Source: Earliella scabrosa
Lineage: Eukaryota; Basidiomycota; Agaricomycetes; Polyporales; Polyporaceae
Reading direction: 5' to 3'
DNA: 64,000 nucleotides
Assembly: GCA_022605405.1 (NCBI GenBank)
Contig: JABYQQ010000001.1
Location: 3,782,001-3,846,000 of the forward strand
A program made the translations under genes and the position numbers. The notes below the pieces were generated by a model. It saw only the letters and a program-made list of their open reading frames with translations. It did no database searches and was not told the origin of the DNA. Positions 52,470-63,387 of the stretch are shown here, in pieces (the first letter of the stretch is position 1; the number at the start of each line of letters is the position of its first letter).

Positions 52470-54725
52470 TCACTTCGGCTCTTCCGAGAGCGCCCACATG
52501 TAATAAACACCTGCGCAATCTTCAGCATCCCTGCAGCAATGTCCGACCCGGACTCGGGCCCCCGTGCATGGAAACTCACCCAAGCTCCGATACGGCCGCC
52601 AGCTCTCCGCGAGGGCTTCCATCTCCTTCGGTGTCAACAGCGCACCTCTGCCAAGATAGATGCCATGGCACGCGGGTGAAGTATGAGTTTCAGCAGTCAA
52701 GACCGATCGTACAGACAGCACGGGCGAAACACGCACTTGATCTTCTTTCCAGTCAACCGAGCCTTCATCTGCGCAACGGTGAGACCCTCCGGCAAGGGCG
52801 GGACCTTGACACTTGCAGCCGCCCCGTCCTTGTCCGGATTGCCGAGCATGTTTAGCGTCCTGTTGATAGACGGTGTGAACGTTTCTGGGAAGCCCATGCT
52901 CGCCATGGGATCGGACTCGTCCGCCCCCTTCCCCTTCTCTTTCTTCTTCTGCGGAGTAGAAGGGAGGAGCGTTTCGGGCGCCGGGGGGAGAGCGGACGCA
53001 TCTGGGGTGGTCGCTCTCGTAGGATTCTGCTTCTCCTCCATAGCGGCGTCAGCACCGGCCGTGCTGCTTCCTACGGCCACAGCGGGGGCGTTGTCGGGAC
53101 ATTGGTCAATCAGCTTGTCCTTGCGCAGCGAGATCGGATACGACGGCGAGTGCAGCGAGACGAACCAGCGAAGCATCCCGCGCTGGACGCCCAAGTCGCC
53201 TGGCAGATGTCAGCGATCACATCCATGACACACAGTGTTACAACGTACCAACGGGCAGGATGTCAGGCCGGCGCAAGGAGAATATAGCAAACATGTTGAC
53301 TAGATGGATGGCCGCTTAGCGAAGTGAAAGTCCTACGCGGGGCTGCCTGACGTACCAGTCCACTACAATGTAACACACGAATTGAGATGATCTTCTCAAA
53401 CATCTAGAACATTTTTGCTACTCACCGGGCCAATTCCCCGCACTGCCGTGAGCATGTTGTGAAGTTCTTCGTCATCGGCTTCCAGGAGCCTCTTGGTGGA
53501 TAAGCGACCATCCGCAAATCTCGTCGCCAGGTCGAGGACTGCAAATGACCCAATTGGTATGATGACAGCTCGAGGTGGCAAGGCACGCACTATACTCGGC
53601 TTTACGACCGCTGAGACCAGCAGTGCGTAACGTCGTAATATCCTTGGTGATGACTTGATGTGCCGAGGGGAAGAAGTCAGACCTTCATAGCCAACATACG
53701 GTCAGCGCACTTCTCCCGACGTGTCGGCAGATACGTGATCTGTTCCGCAAGGCACCCACACACTTACGAGCTATCCGGGTCGTCAGAGATTGACGGATCG
53801 AAGAGGCGTTTGAACTTGAGCGCTATGGCCGCCGCGGCTTTCCAGGAGATCTGCTGACCCCTGGAGAACAGAGCGACAGATGTCGCGGGTGACTGATCAG
53901 TATCGGATACTCGTGTACGCGTGAGACAGCAACGAGAATGCGAGAAGGGATATGAGAAGATTCAGACGGCCGACCGCCTCCCATGTCAATGCCACGAATT
54001 ATAAAGAGAACGCTCGGCTCGGCATGACGAGGTTCCTGTCACGATAACGAGTTGAGAAGCCCTCAGGAAGTCAGTGCCTTCGAGAGCATCGCTTCTGGAG
54101 CACATCGGTCGCAACGAATATCTGTACTGGCATGAGGATCAAGTTCTTACAGTATGGAATACGCCAGAGTCCTGTTAGCCCTCATTAGCTTGCGTGTTCT
54201 ACCAGGAGCGGTGAGCGCATACCGGAACGGATCGACAGTCTCGAGGCGCTCGAACGGTGTGCAGCTGACTCGGCGGAACACGTCTTCGAACCGTGGGTCC
54301 ACACTGATGAGGTGCTGCTTCGCCTCCTCGAACGAGAACGAGAGCACGGCGGGCACCAGCTCTTCGCCGCCAGCAGCAGGTACGGGCGGGATCACATGTG
54401 TCGTCGGGGACTCGGCGGCCTTGGTCTTTGGGGTGGACGACTCAGACGATCCTTTCGTCGCGCGAGCTTTCTTCTTCGCCGGCTCCTTGGGCGCAGCGGT
54501 TGCCTTCCTTTTGGTAGTAGTCTTGGTCATAGTCGCGGCGATTGGTGCAGCTATCGCTCTACTGTTGCCTGCGGCCACGACTGTGGTACTCCGGGTGGCC
54601 GAACGGGTCACTGCCATGGCGGAGGGTATGATTCGGAGACCCTGGGAATATGTTCTTTGGTTGAGGGGTGTCGCAAAGCTGAGTCGCGCTGAGACGAGCA
54701 CAGATGCAAGGGGGCGAAAACGCAT
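52470..54725 (-). CDS. DNA-3-methyladenine glycosylase II (AlkA/Mag1, HhH-GPD superfamily)
   Basis: Start at 54725, stop at 52470. The first 36 residues (MRFRPLASVLVSARLSF, then NQRTYSQG) are basic, Ser/Arg-rich and lack acidic residues, like a mitochondrial presequence; the next ATG, at 54617, starts MAVTRSATRS and a Lys-rich nuclear-type segment. The enzyme core reads LISVDPRFEDVFRRVSCTPFE, SITGQQIS-type block, DFFPSAHQVI, LSGRKAEY, the helix-hairpin-helix LHNMLTAVRGIG|PWTVNMFAIF, and RPDILPVGDLGVQRGM, where the GDLGV Asp is the catalytic residue of the superfamily. About 90 disordered residues are inserted after SLRKDKLIDQ. The C-terminus, MEALAESWRPYRSLG|VYYMWALSEE, is typical of AlkA. 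It removes alkylated purines at the start of base excision repair. Confidence 0.94.
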
Positions 54726-55149
54726 ACGAGGTGGTGGTTGAAGTCCAACTTTGCAATACCTCCGTTCGGGAGTGAGAACCTAGTCTAAGTGAGACCTAGT
54801 CAGCACGGTCGGACGCGGACCCGCGCGCGTGGGCAACGCGGGGATTCAGCCTCATTCAGGCGCGCATGGCGCGTCATTACGCGTTGAGCATCACGTGCAG
54901 ACGCGATCGCGTTCAAGCGGCGCGGATGCTCGCGGATGTGCCTAGGCCGGTCCGAACAGTTCCGAACGCAGCCATTCGCAGTCCGAGGCTGTCCTCATCT
55001 CTTTCTCCCATTGCCTCAGCACAATAGCTCCTTCCGCCACTCTGCCACGCCTCTGCGCCTTAAATACTGCACGTCCTCGCGGTCGAGCTCTCTTCTCAAC
55101 TACCACCACCCGCCTCACACTTCCTATTTCAACGCCCAAACCCACAGCC
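54726..55149. other. Divergent promoter region (glycosylase / proteinase inhibitor)
   Basis: About 420 bp separate two divergently transcribed genes. A TTAAATA element serves the + strand gene. No other site I can support. Confidence 0.45.
55060..55066 (+). promoter_or_regulatory. TATA-like element of the proteinase inhibitor gene
   Basis: TTAAATA 84-90 bp upstream of the ATG at 55150. Confidence 0.45.
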
Positions 55150-55722
55150 ATGTCTGGAAGTGCGTATCGCTCCGATGGCGTCATGCTTCTAACCAGGATG
55201 GTTAGCTAACCCAGACCTCTTCGAATGCTCAGGATACATCGTCGTGTTCAAGGACCACGTCTCCCAGTCCGAGATCGATAAGCACGCGGACGACGTTGCT
55301 TCAAACGGTGCGTAGAGGTGGCACCTGTGCCCGCAGCCATCGTAGACGCAGTGCTGACTGTGCATCTCTCCATACAGGTGGCTCTGTAGGCCACCGCTAC
55401 AACACTGTCCTCAAGGCACGTCATCTGATTCATCTGTCACTTGCGCACCCACCGACTTACACAAACATCCCACAGGGTTTCTCTGCGACCATCCCGGACC
55501 AGTACTTCCAGAAGCTGCAGTCACTGCAGGGCGACGTCATCGACTACATCGGTACGTTCCATCGCCTCATCCTACTTGTACCACATCCTGCGTTTCCTGC
55601 TATCCCCGCCGATCTCATCACGGGGCAATGACCACCACCTATCCACATCTCTTGCAACATGCCAGAATGCTGACCATCGTTCTTGTACAGAGCCCGACGG
55701 CATTGTCACTACTCAGGGGTGA
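55150..55722 (+). CDS. Proteinase inhibitor I9 / Pbi2-like small protein
   Basis: Exons 55150-55159, 55233-55307, 55378-55415, 55476-55551 and 55691-55722 join to 77 codons (76 aa). The sequence runs MSG, RYIVVFKDHVSQSEIDKHAD, GGSVGHRYNTVLKGFSATIP, then LQSLQGDVIDYIEPDGIV. This is the inhibitor I9 fold: a subtilisin-propeptide-like domain standing alone, of the length of yeast Pbi2. Yeast Pbi2 inhibits vacuolar proteinase B and takes part in vacuole fusion. No signal peptide is seen, consistent with a cytosolic protein. The first coding exon is only 10 nt. The third intron (55416-55475) starts with GC (AAG|GCACGT); no GT donor keeps the family sequence in frame. Confidence 0.95.
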
Positions 55723-56366
55723 TCGAGCTGCCTCTTCCCAATCAAGTCTTGAACGGCGAGCATCTCTCGGATCCAGCGTCAAATCATCACCATGAAGGAC
55801 TTGATCGTCGGCATGTTATCAGTGTATCATGAAGAACTGCGGATGTCGGGAGCTGTACGTTAGTAGCGTCGTGTAAGTATCTTGTATAACCATTATGACC
55901 AAATGACACAACACGGTTCTTGTGCCTAACACATCGCCTACGTAAGGGCCGCCAAAAAGGTCTGCAGTCCGACCGACGGCTCACATCTCAATCTCAGACC
56001 GGAGCTGCACATACTGATCTCTCGATGCTGGTTAGTGAGACAGTATTGTAGAGATGAGAACGAGTGCTGTGAAGGCATAGCAAACAATCACCTCGCTATC
56101 AGTTCGCCACGGTTGCAAGACAATAATGCTAGGTCATCTCTGGTATGATTACAGATGAGAGAGTACAGGGTATCGCCATGGGACTGAACTAAGTGGGTAA
56201 CCGGAACGAAGGTCGTAACGGGGTCGTGACTGCTGACAGGACATGAGACGAAGCCATATAACGATACACACAAACCAACTCCAAGTCCGAAATCTGAACC
56301 ATAACGATGTGATCGTGGACTTAACCGTCCATCGTCCCAATACACATCACCGCGCACCAAGTTCGC
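55723..56366. other. Convergent intergenic region
   Basis: About 640 bp between convergent genes, presumably 3' UTRs. Nothing recognisable. Confidence 0.4.
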
Positions 56367-58327
56367 CTATGCGACGACAGCTACAGGCACGCCGTTCACC
56401 ACGCCGTGGTGCGCCACAGCCTCGCCAAACGCCGCGAGCCCATTCTCGTCCACCATGTCTGCAGCCTCTTCGGGATCGACCGCCTTAACAGAGAAGGGCC
56501 CGCCGGCCGATTTGCCCAGCGTCTCGGACGCAGGCGGCGTCGGGGGAGTGACGGTCACTCCAGGGACATCGTCCTCATCCTTGGTAGGCGCGCTTTCCCT
56601 CTGTGTGGCCGGAGTAGCACTGGTAGTCGTGAAAACTGGCGCGTGATTGGGTCCGGGGAGCGGCGGTGTGAGCATGATGGGTCCGAGGTTAGGATGAGTC
56701 GCCTCAGCGGGGGCTGCAGGGGTTGGGCTCTCGCCATCAGGCTGGGACTCGCCTGGGGGATCTGGGAAGTCCCACGGTCGCGGGACGAGTGCAGCGGGCA
56801 TGATCCAGGTCGCCGCACAGACGACACCCTTGCCCTGATCCTGATCGCGGATCGAGTTGAACTGGGCGTCGATGTACTGCGAGATGTATCGCACGAAAGG
56901 CAAAATCTCGCGTACACCCCCGTTCGCGACCGACAGTGCAGTGAGGAAGTTGACGATAGTATGCGCGATTGATGGTACGTTCTATCAGTGTACGTGAGCT
57001 ATGATATAGGCAGTCGCGGTAGCATTGGAACGCACGCTGAGATACTTGACTGACGGTTCAGGTATGACCACCTCCAGTCCCCACCAATCTGCGAACGATG
57101 ATTGTCAGAGGGAGGATCACAGATGATGTCGTGCGCATACATACATGTGATGACCGATATACGGTCTGTGGGGGGATAGACTCCCGCATGCGAGGGAAGG
57201 AGGGACTTGCCGGTCGCATAACCGAGGGCCATGAGCTGCGGTGTGATCTGCTCAACCCCTTGAATGACTGTCTTCGCCGTCGGAACAGCACCGCTGAGCA
57301 GCCCGGGCGCGCCAGCAGGTTGGCCGAACCCGAGATCCGGCGCAGAGACGAGGCTGATGACGTCCAAGTCCGACACCAGCTCCTTCAGCTTGTCGAAAGA
57401 GGAAGTCGTCACACTTGCGATGCTTCCAACGGCCCTGGAGGGGATCGCAGTTATGTCCAGACTGCGATCCCTTGTCTTTGGGGAGGCCTTGGATAAAGGT
57501 GCGACAATCTCCACCTTGTCCAACTTGGCGAACCGCTTCTCCTCGGCCTCCGCGTCGGTGTAGGGGAGACAGACCGCATGAATGGGTCCGCACGGATGCA
57601 CCCTGACGTCCTCACCCGATGGGGTCTTGCCCACGACGACAGGGACGTCCGAACTCGGGAGCTGGCGCAGCTCTGCGATGACCTTCTTCGCGGACTTGGG
57701 CTGCAGGAGCTGAGCCTCCACCTTCTGCATCCTCTTCCTCGACGGGACGGCAGCCGCCGCGATCTTCGAGCTCCTCGGCGGAGCAGCGGAGGGAGCCGCG
57801 AACGGACCGACGATGAGATCGCGAACGACCAAGGCAGACTTGTGCGCGCGTTTCTCTGAACGAGCGCGCAAGATCCGCTGCTCAGCGAACTCCCGACGGG
57901 CAACGGCCTCTTTCTCTGCTTGTTCGTGCAGGGTCGGAGGCGCGGCCTTGCGATTCTGGACGCCTTTGGGGTGAACGAGGGATCGCCAAGAGAATCGTTG
58001 TTGAGCGCGAGGTCTCGCCGGAGGCTCTTGATTGACCGACACAGGTGCGCTGGAAACAACGGATGTTGCAGGTGCTGATGAGGGGGCGCTGTGTGCTATG
58101 GGAGGCTCTTGCGTGTCGGAGGCCGGAACGTCCAACGACGACACTGGCGCGGCTTCACTCTGGGGCGGCACCTCTGCGGGAGTTGCATCCGTCGCGGCCT
58201 CCGACGTGCTGTCGGAGTCCGTGGTTGACGAAACCTGACTTACTGTCGGTGGCTTCCCCTCCCCTTTCGGCTCGCTGAGGACCTCCTTCGACTTCCCAGC
58301 GGGGTGCGACCAGAGACCGAAGACCAT
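56367..58327 (-). CDS. Unknown Ser/Pro/Ala-rich protein, probably conserved in mushrooms
   Basis: Start at 58327 (MVFGLWSHPAGKSKEV), stop at 56367; about 620-650 aa with introns near 57135-57090, 57060 and 56960. A disordered N-terminal third leads to a basic helical segment (AEKEAVARREFAEQRILRARSEKRAHKSALVVRDLIVGPF), then PVVVGKTPSGEDVRVHPCGPIHAVCLPYTDAEAEEKRFAKLDKV, a region with SVTTSSFDKLKELVSDLDVISLV, and DWWGLEVVIPEPSVKYLSNVPSIAHTIVNFLTALSVANGGVREILPF near the end, followed by a Pro/Thr-rich tail. The middle and C-terminal blocks look folded and hydrophobic enough to be conserved. No catalytic motif, signal peptide or clear transmembrane helix. I recognise no named family. Confidence 0.85.
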
Positions 58328-58407
58328 CGTACGCGTGTTTCGACCAGGAAACTTGAACGAAGTAAGAGGGGGAGCGATGGAGGGGAGGTGCGTCGCACCC
58401 TCGAGCT

Positions 58408-58413
58408 CTTATA
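58408..58413 (-). promoter_or_regulatory. TATA box of the 56.4-58.3 kb gene
   Basis: Minus-strand TATAAG within CTCTCTATAAGAGCTC, ~81 bp upstream of the start at 58327. Confidence 0.5.
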
Positions 58414-59555
58414 GAGAGATCAGCCGCAAAGAAGGTCTACAGACCGTGGATGAAATGGCGAGCTCGGATGGCGGGGTGAAGGAGGCAACGGAGAACCAGC
58501 GGAGAACGATCCCGGTCTCCTGCACTTCAGAAGCGGAGCGTCGATCACGTGCCATGATTCTCGGCAGTATACTAGTGGCACGGTCTGCCAGCCTTCGTTC
58601 TTCGTCAACGTTCTCCAGAGCTGCTGCGACCCTCAGTGGCCACATGGTCAGATAGCTTATGCTTCGGACCGTGTGACGGGTCGTTCTGCTGTTGAGACTC
58701 GCGAGACGAGTCGGAGTAAGTACTGACACAATCTAATGTGGTCGATTCAACTCTTCAGGCTAGCTACTCAACTTCACCCAAACAAATGGGATACGGCTAT
58801 TGTGTGTGGGTACTTGGTGGGCACCCGAACATCCTCCCATCACTTCCGATTGCCGCCAGCGGATCCAGCGAGTTACCTTGACTCACGAATTCACGACATG
58901 ACATCTCACAGAATTTGCTATGGCGTTCGTGTACCATGTACGTTCGGCACGGCTTCCCAGTTTCGTCCATTTGACACCACTACCAGATTCATCGGTATCC
59001 CGACTTCCGCTATGTTTGGTGAGCATCTCGAGTCCTTCCTGTTGACAGTACGGTTTAAGTTCCATCGGCCTCTTCTGGGGAGCCCGAGGGTGTAGTCAGA
59101 GCCTTTGTTGCTTCAGAACTCAGGCAGGACCGCGAGGATCCGTGCATGCAGCGGTTACCTCAAGCCCACTACGTGCTACTCCACCCCGCATTCGTTGCAT
59201 GTTGCTCTAACAAAGCTCGTTCGTGATTATACGCGCTGCGCGCTGCAATCGACCGACCCCTGGACGAACCGCTGGACTGGGGCGTGATGCCTATTGCCCA
59301 ATCGTTTTTGTCTTAACTTCCCGTGTAAGTTCATTCACAGCACCATAAATCTTGGCACACAGTAAGGTACATGCCTTCCAACACCGCTGAGCCAAGGTTC
59401 TGACTCAGCATTGTGATGCAGGCGTTCCCTTACATGCACAAGTGACCTGGCAGCAAATCGAAGGTAGAGCCAGAGGCCAGGCTCAACGAGAGAGAAGGCG
59501 GGGACATCAGGAGATCCGTCTCCGTAACTTGATCTCGACGACGTCAACGGCCATC
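58414..59555. other. Gene-poor stretch upstream of the kinase-like pseudogene
   Basis: About 1.1 kb with no supported gene. Short frames on both strands show no family resemblance. It may hold decayed sequence belonging to the degenerate kinase locus. Confidence 0.35.
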
Positions 59556-60650
59556 ATGATGAGTCGCTACCCAATGTACGTGTCTATCCATCCTGCGTAA
59601 CGATTCGCGACATTGACGGTATAAGTACCATATGACTTGGACGCAGATAGCCACTACTGTGGCCGGTCAATACCATTCTGGAAGGCGTATAGACTCTGGC
59701 TGGCACCGCGTGGGGTGTTCCTCTATGATATACAAATGGTTTTTCCGTCATGGGAGTGTTGGTACGCCCCTGATGACACGACCTCCTCTCCACTTCCTTT
59801 TGCCATCCGTTTCGACAAGGGGACATGTCACAAGGTGGAGTCGTATCGAGGTAATGTGCTCTACTACCCTGCCGAAAGCTGAGCATGCTGACAGATGGCG
59901 CTATAGACGCGATTTGCACTGGCCCAAGACGCAGACGGTCACGACGTAATGGTGAAGATTGTCGAGGACTCTTGACGAGTATGTATTGACATCTTGTCCT
60001 TCCCCGTCGTAAACTCACTGACGGTACGATACAGGACATAGCCGGACACACCGTCCTCATCAATAGCTATTGCTCCGATGGAAATATACATGCCGTCAAG
60101 CCGGTTCAAGACGCACATTCACGCACGGACGATGCTGTGTTCTGCCTCTTCGATTTCGATATGTCGGTACAGCTCCCTCATGACGCCTCACTGCGAGATA
60201 CTCGAAGGCGCTCCTATGAGTGTTTCTTCGGAACACCCTTCTCCATCTGCCGGATTACACTCTCGGACAGCCGGAATATAACCCGTTTGCTTTCGATGTT
60301 GCGGCCCTTGGGAACGTGTTCCTATACCACTTCGCTGTTTGTACCCTCTGTTGAATGTCATCCCGGAGCAGTGACTAACGCTATACTTACCAAGGCTGCT
60401 TTTCCCGACGTTCCATTCTTGGCGGCGGTATGTGCCAAGATGACTACCCATCTAGTTGCGCGCGGCGGTTCACCGCAACCGAAGCTCTATCTTTCTTCAA
60501 CCATCACGTCGCTGGACTCACGCCCTATCAGCTTTCTACGGAAGTGTCCTTAACCGAGGATATCAGGCCTATGCAGAGCCCGGACGCGTGCTGGTTGCTT
60601 CTCACCCCAGACGACTGTCGTCGCTGAAGGGACTATACGCCTTTCCTTTG
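59556..60650 (+). pseudogene. Degenerate copy C of the divergent kinase-like family
   Basis: Recognisable pieces in the order of the intact copies: an N-terminal block FWKAYRLWLAPRGVFLYDI; RFALAQDADGHDVMVKIVEDS (beta-3 region), stopped at once by TGA; then, after an intron-like gap, DIAGHTVLINSYC and FCLFDFDMS. The whole stretch from the end of the N-lobe through the hinge and helix E up to the HR of the catalytic loop, over 200 coding bases in the intact copies, is missing. A frame change lies between the block ending SYECF (near 60235) and LPDYTLGQPEYNPFAFDVAALGN. Another lies between MTTHLVAR (near 60460) and RFTATEALSFFNHH. With one deletion, one premature stop and two frameshifts the copy cannot make a kinase. 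The same strand and proximity to intact copy D suggest tandem duplication followed by decay. Confidence 0.85.
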
Positions 60651-61415
60651 GGCGCAGGCACAAAGTGGTTGAGCTGCGAGGGATGCGAGTACCAGTGGGC
60701 TGGCACCTTCTCTGATTTGTGCGGCGCAAATGCCGCGTCTAGATAAATTCTGACCAGTTGCTCTGCATCCCGCAATAATCGTGCATTCCGCATAATCCAA
60801 AGCTCCTATACACTCCGCGTCACATCTACGACATGGCGATTTCACTGCACCGTGTACTGTTATGGCAGGTCAGCTGTACCCCAGACCCGTGAAAGCTTCG
60901 GAGGTGTGATTCAAGCATGGTGGTCGCAAGATAGGTCGGCCCGGGCGCGCCCATGATTGTGATTCGTGAGACAATTGACTCGGATCCAAGGCTACAGGCT
61001 CCGACGGCAAAATTCAAGAAGCAAGTCCACAAGCTCCTGCCTCTTTGGTACCATCGATTGCAAAGTGTGACTCATCGTCGTCTGCTTCAGGACTGTATGA
61101 GAAGGAAAGCAGTACGACTCGGAGTTGACCCAGGGCCCATTCACAGAGTTTCGCACTGCTTCTAGCCAACGAGGAATCCAAGGACACTAGAATCACCCAC
61201 CCGAAACATCATTTCCGGGTCCGCTGGATATCTCTCAGAAGACAGAAAGCTTCCCGCATCCTCAAAAGTCCTGCTCGATTGGCGCGGGCCCGGTGGACGA
61301 GTTAAGTACTTATTTTGGCCACGTGATCGTGGTGTCAACTTCGCGTTGAACGTTGGTGTGGCGGTGACGCGACGCCAGTTGAGATCTAGACACCGTGTCA
61401 AGACTCTCGCCGCCC
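60651..61415. other. Spacer between pseudogene C and kinase-like copy D
   Basis: About 760 bp. No supported gene; a weak protein-like string (HFAIDGTKEAGACG) occurs on the minus strand at 61014-61196. It contains a CACGTG box at 61320. Confidence 0.35.
61320..61325. promoter_or_regulatory. CACGTG box upstream of kinase-like copy D
   Basis: CACGTG ~91-96 bp upstream of the copy D start, in the context GGCCACGTGATCG. Same hexamer as upstream of copies A and B. Confidence 0.4.
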
Positions 61416-62982
61416 ATGGAACACGACTCTGAGTTCATACCCCAAGTGAGCTTGCGTGCGATCGGGAGGAGACAATATGACTGAACGGCGCTGTAGCTTC
61501 CTTGTCCCACAGTCGCAGATTTCAACGAACACGGGCCACGTCTAGTGCATGAACTAGGCGACTTCTGGGACTCAGCTAGACCCTGGTTGCGCAACCGAGG
61601 GGTGCACCTCTACAAGCTCGATTACCCGTCGAAGCGTGGTCCAGACGACCAAATTCCGAAGGTCTGGTACGCACCACTCAACGGTACAGCCTCTTCTCTC
61701 CCCTATGCGAGATGCGTGGGTAGTGAACCAGCTAGATCCCTTCCATTCGACACCTCCGTGCGTAGTCGTGTAGAGCTTTTCCTTGACGACTCTCATATCT
61801 TACTTTGTTCTGACAGTTGCGACTAGCTAGTGCCCAAGATGATGCAGGCAGGGACATAATGCTCAAACTCATTGACAACGACAGCGACGAGCATCGTATC
61901 TTCAAAGAACTCCTGGACGTTCCTGCGTTCTGCGACTCGGACGGTTTTCCATGTGTCCTACCTCCAATCAGGATTTTGGACACCCCGCACCACTACTCTA
62001 TAGTTACTATGCCTATGTAAGTCGTGCGTGCCTCAGCCTCGATCTGTGCTGACGCCGCTCGGCGCAGGTGGGGACAAACCGTGGTTCTCAGGAGATTGCG
62101 TAGCGTGGGCCAAGTGCTAAGATTTATGATGTGTCTGCTCGACGTAAGCCGTTCCCTTCGGCTCCTTGTAGTATGCCTCACGTAATACTACAGGGTCTGA
62201 CCTTCCTACACTCTAAACGCATCGCACATCGTGTCAGTCCGCATTTACTACTTGCCCAATCAACTCACTGATATGGTTGACAGGATATCTGCGAAAGCAA
62301 TATCGTGATTAACTGCTATCGACGAGATCAAGATTATCGGCAATTACAAGAGGACTTGCGCGATCATTGGACGAGAGACGACGTCATCTGGGCTCTCATG
62401 GACTACGACCAGTCCAAGAAGTACCCCCAAGGCGTATCACTACGGTGCTATCGCCGCCCTGAGTGTGAGTCATGGGCAGGTGCAGACGTGTACCGACCGA
62501 ACGATGTCTTCTTGGGCGAACCGACGTATAATCCATTTGCATTCGACGTTGCGATGCTAGGAAACCTTTTCCGCGTCCAATTCTCGGTATGGTACTGCCT
62601 TCTACTGCTACTTCACCTATTGACACCGTGTCTCTAGGAGACAATAACCGTCATTCCTGCCCTAGCAGCCATGTTTGACAGAATGACCACCCACGTCCCT
62701 TCGCAGCGCTTCACAGCACAAGAAGCGCGGAACTTCCTCCGAGAGGAGATACACCATTTACCATGCCATGTTAACACAGCAGCTCTTGATCTGATCCCTC
62801 AATGGCTCGCTATGACGGACTCGGACGTTTATTGGTCAAAGGTACCTCCCCATCTACAAGAATTTTGGCGCCACTATAGGACTCCTCCGCCGTCCTGGCG
62901 GTCGAAAGTGCTTACATGGATTATGGAGTTTCCGATTTGCTGCAGGATCATTGTTTTTGTACGCCGCGTTGTGCAGATCTGA
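61416..62982 (+). CDS. Divergent protein-kinase-like protein, copy D
   Basis: Exons 61416-61445, 61497-61769, 61817-62016, 62068-62143, 62194-62232, 62284-62586 and 62638-62982 join to 422 codons (421 aa), frame closed. Blocks: FWDSARPWLRNRGVHLYKL; LRLASAQDDAGRDIMLKLI with beta-3 Lys; HRIFKELL (candidate helix-C Glu); CVLPPIRILDTPHHYSIVTMPM; VLRFMMCLLD; GLTFLHSKRIAHR|DICESNIVINCY giving HRDxxxxN; ALMDYDQS in the DFG position (DYD); YNPFAFDVAMLGNLF; DRMTTHVPSQRFTAQEARNF (C-lobe); a C-terminal hydrophobic basic tail CCRIIVFVRRVVQI. The intron structure matches copies A and B, including the split inside HRD. It is more diverged from A and B than they are from each other. Probably active by residues, substrate unknown. 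Confidence 0.88.
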
Positions 62983-63387
62983 GTTGAATGTTGATTCCCC
63001 GCTGAACAACAGCACAATCACAGTGCGAGCTTGGTCATCATATTGCAATCTCGATGTGATCTGGGGACCACCTCGTGTTCGCGCCCAGAAAGCGTCTTCA
63101 CGACCATCCACTCGGGAGAATTACTCATCTTGTATGAGGATCTTGCAATTGTGCCCGTTCCGGATGACTCGTCCTCACCAAAATAGTCAGGCGTGATTCT
63201 AGGGCGCGTCAGCTACGCAAGTTAAGTTTGGCGAAGAGCGATCCTTGGATCATGACACGGTAAGGAGATCTGGTTGTTGCATATATATACCCCACTTACT
63301 TACCTTCCTTCCCACCTCCAGGCTTTGGCAATCACCCCTTCCATTCCACCAAGCACGTACTCCTCCGTCCGAGACTTGCACTTGTCC
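62983..63387. other. Promoter region of the last gene
   Basis: About 400 bp between two + strand genes. It contains a strong TATA run at 63282-63289; otherwise nothing. Confidence 0.45.
63282..63289 (+). promoter_or_regulatory. TATA box of the gene at the window end
   Basis: TATATATA (then CCCCAC), about 100 bp upstream of the preferred ATG at 63388. Confidence 0.55.
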
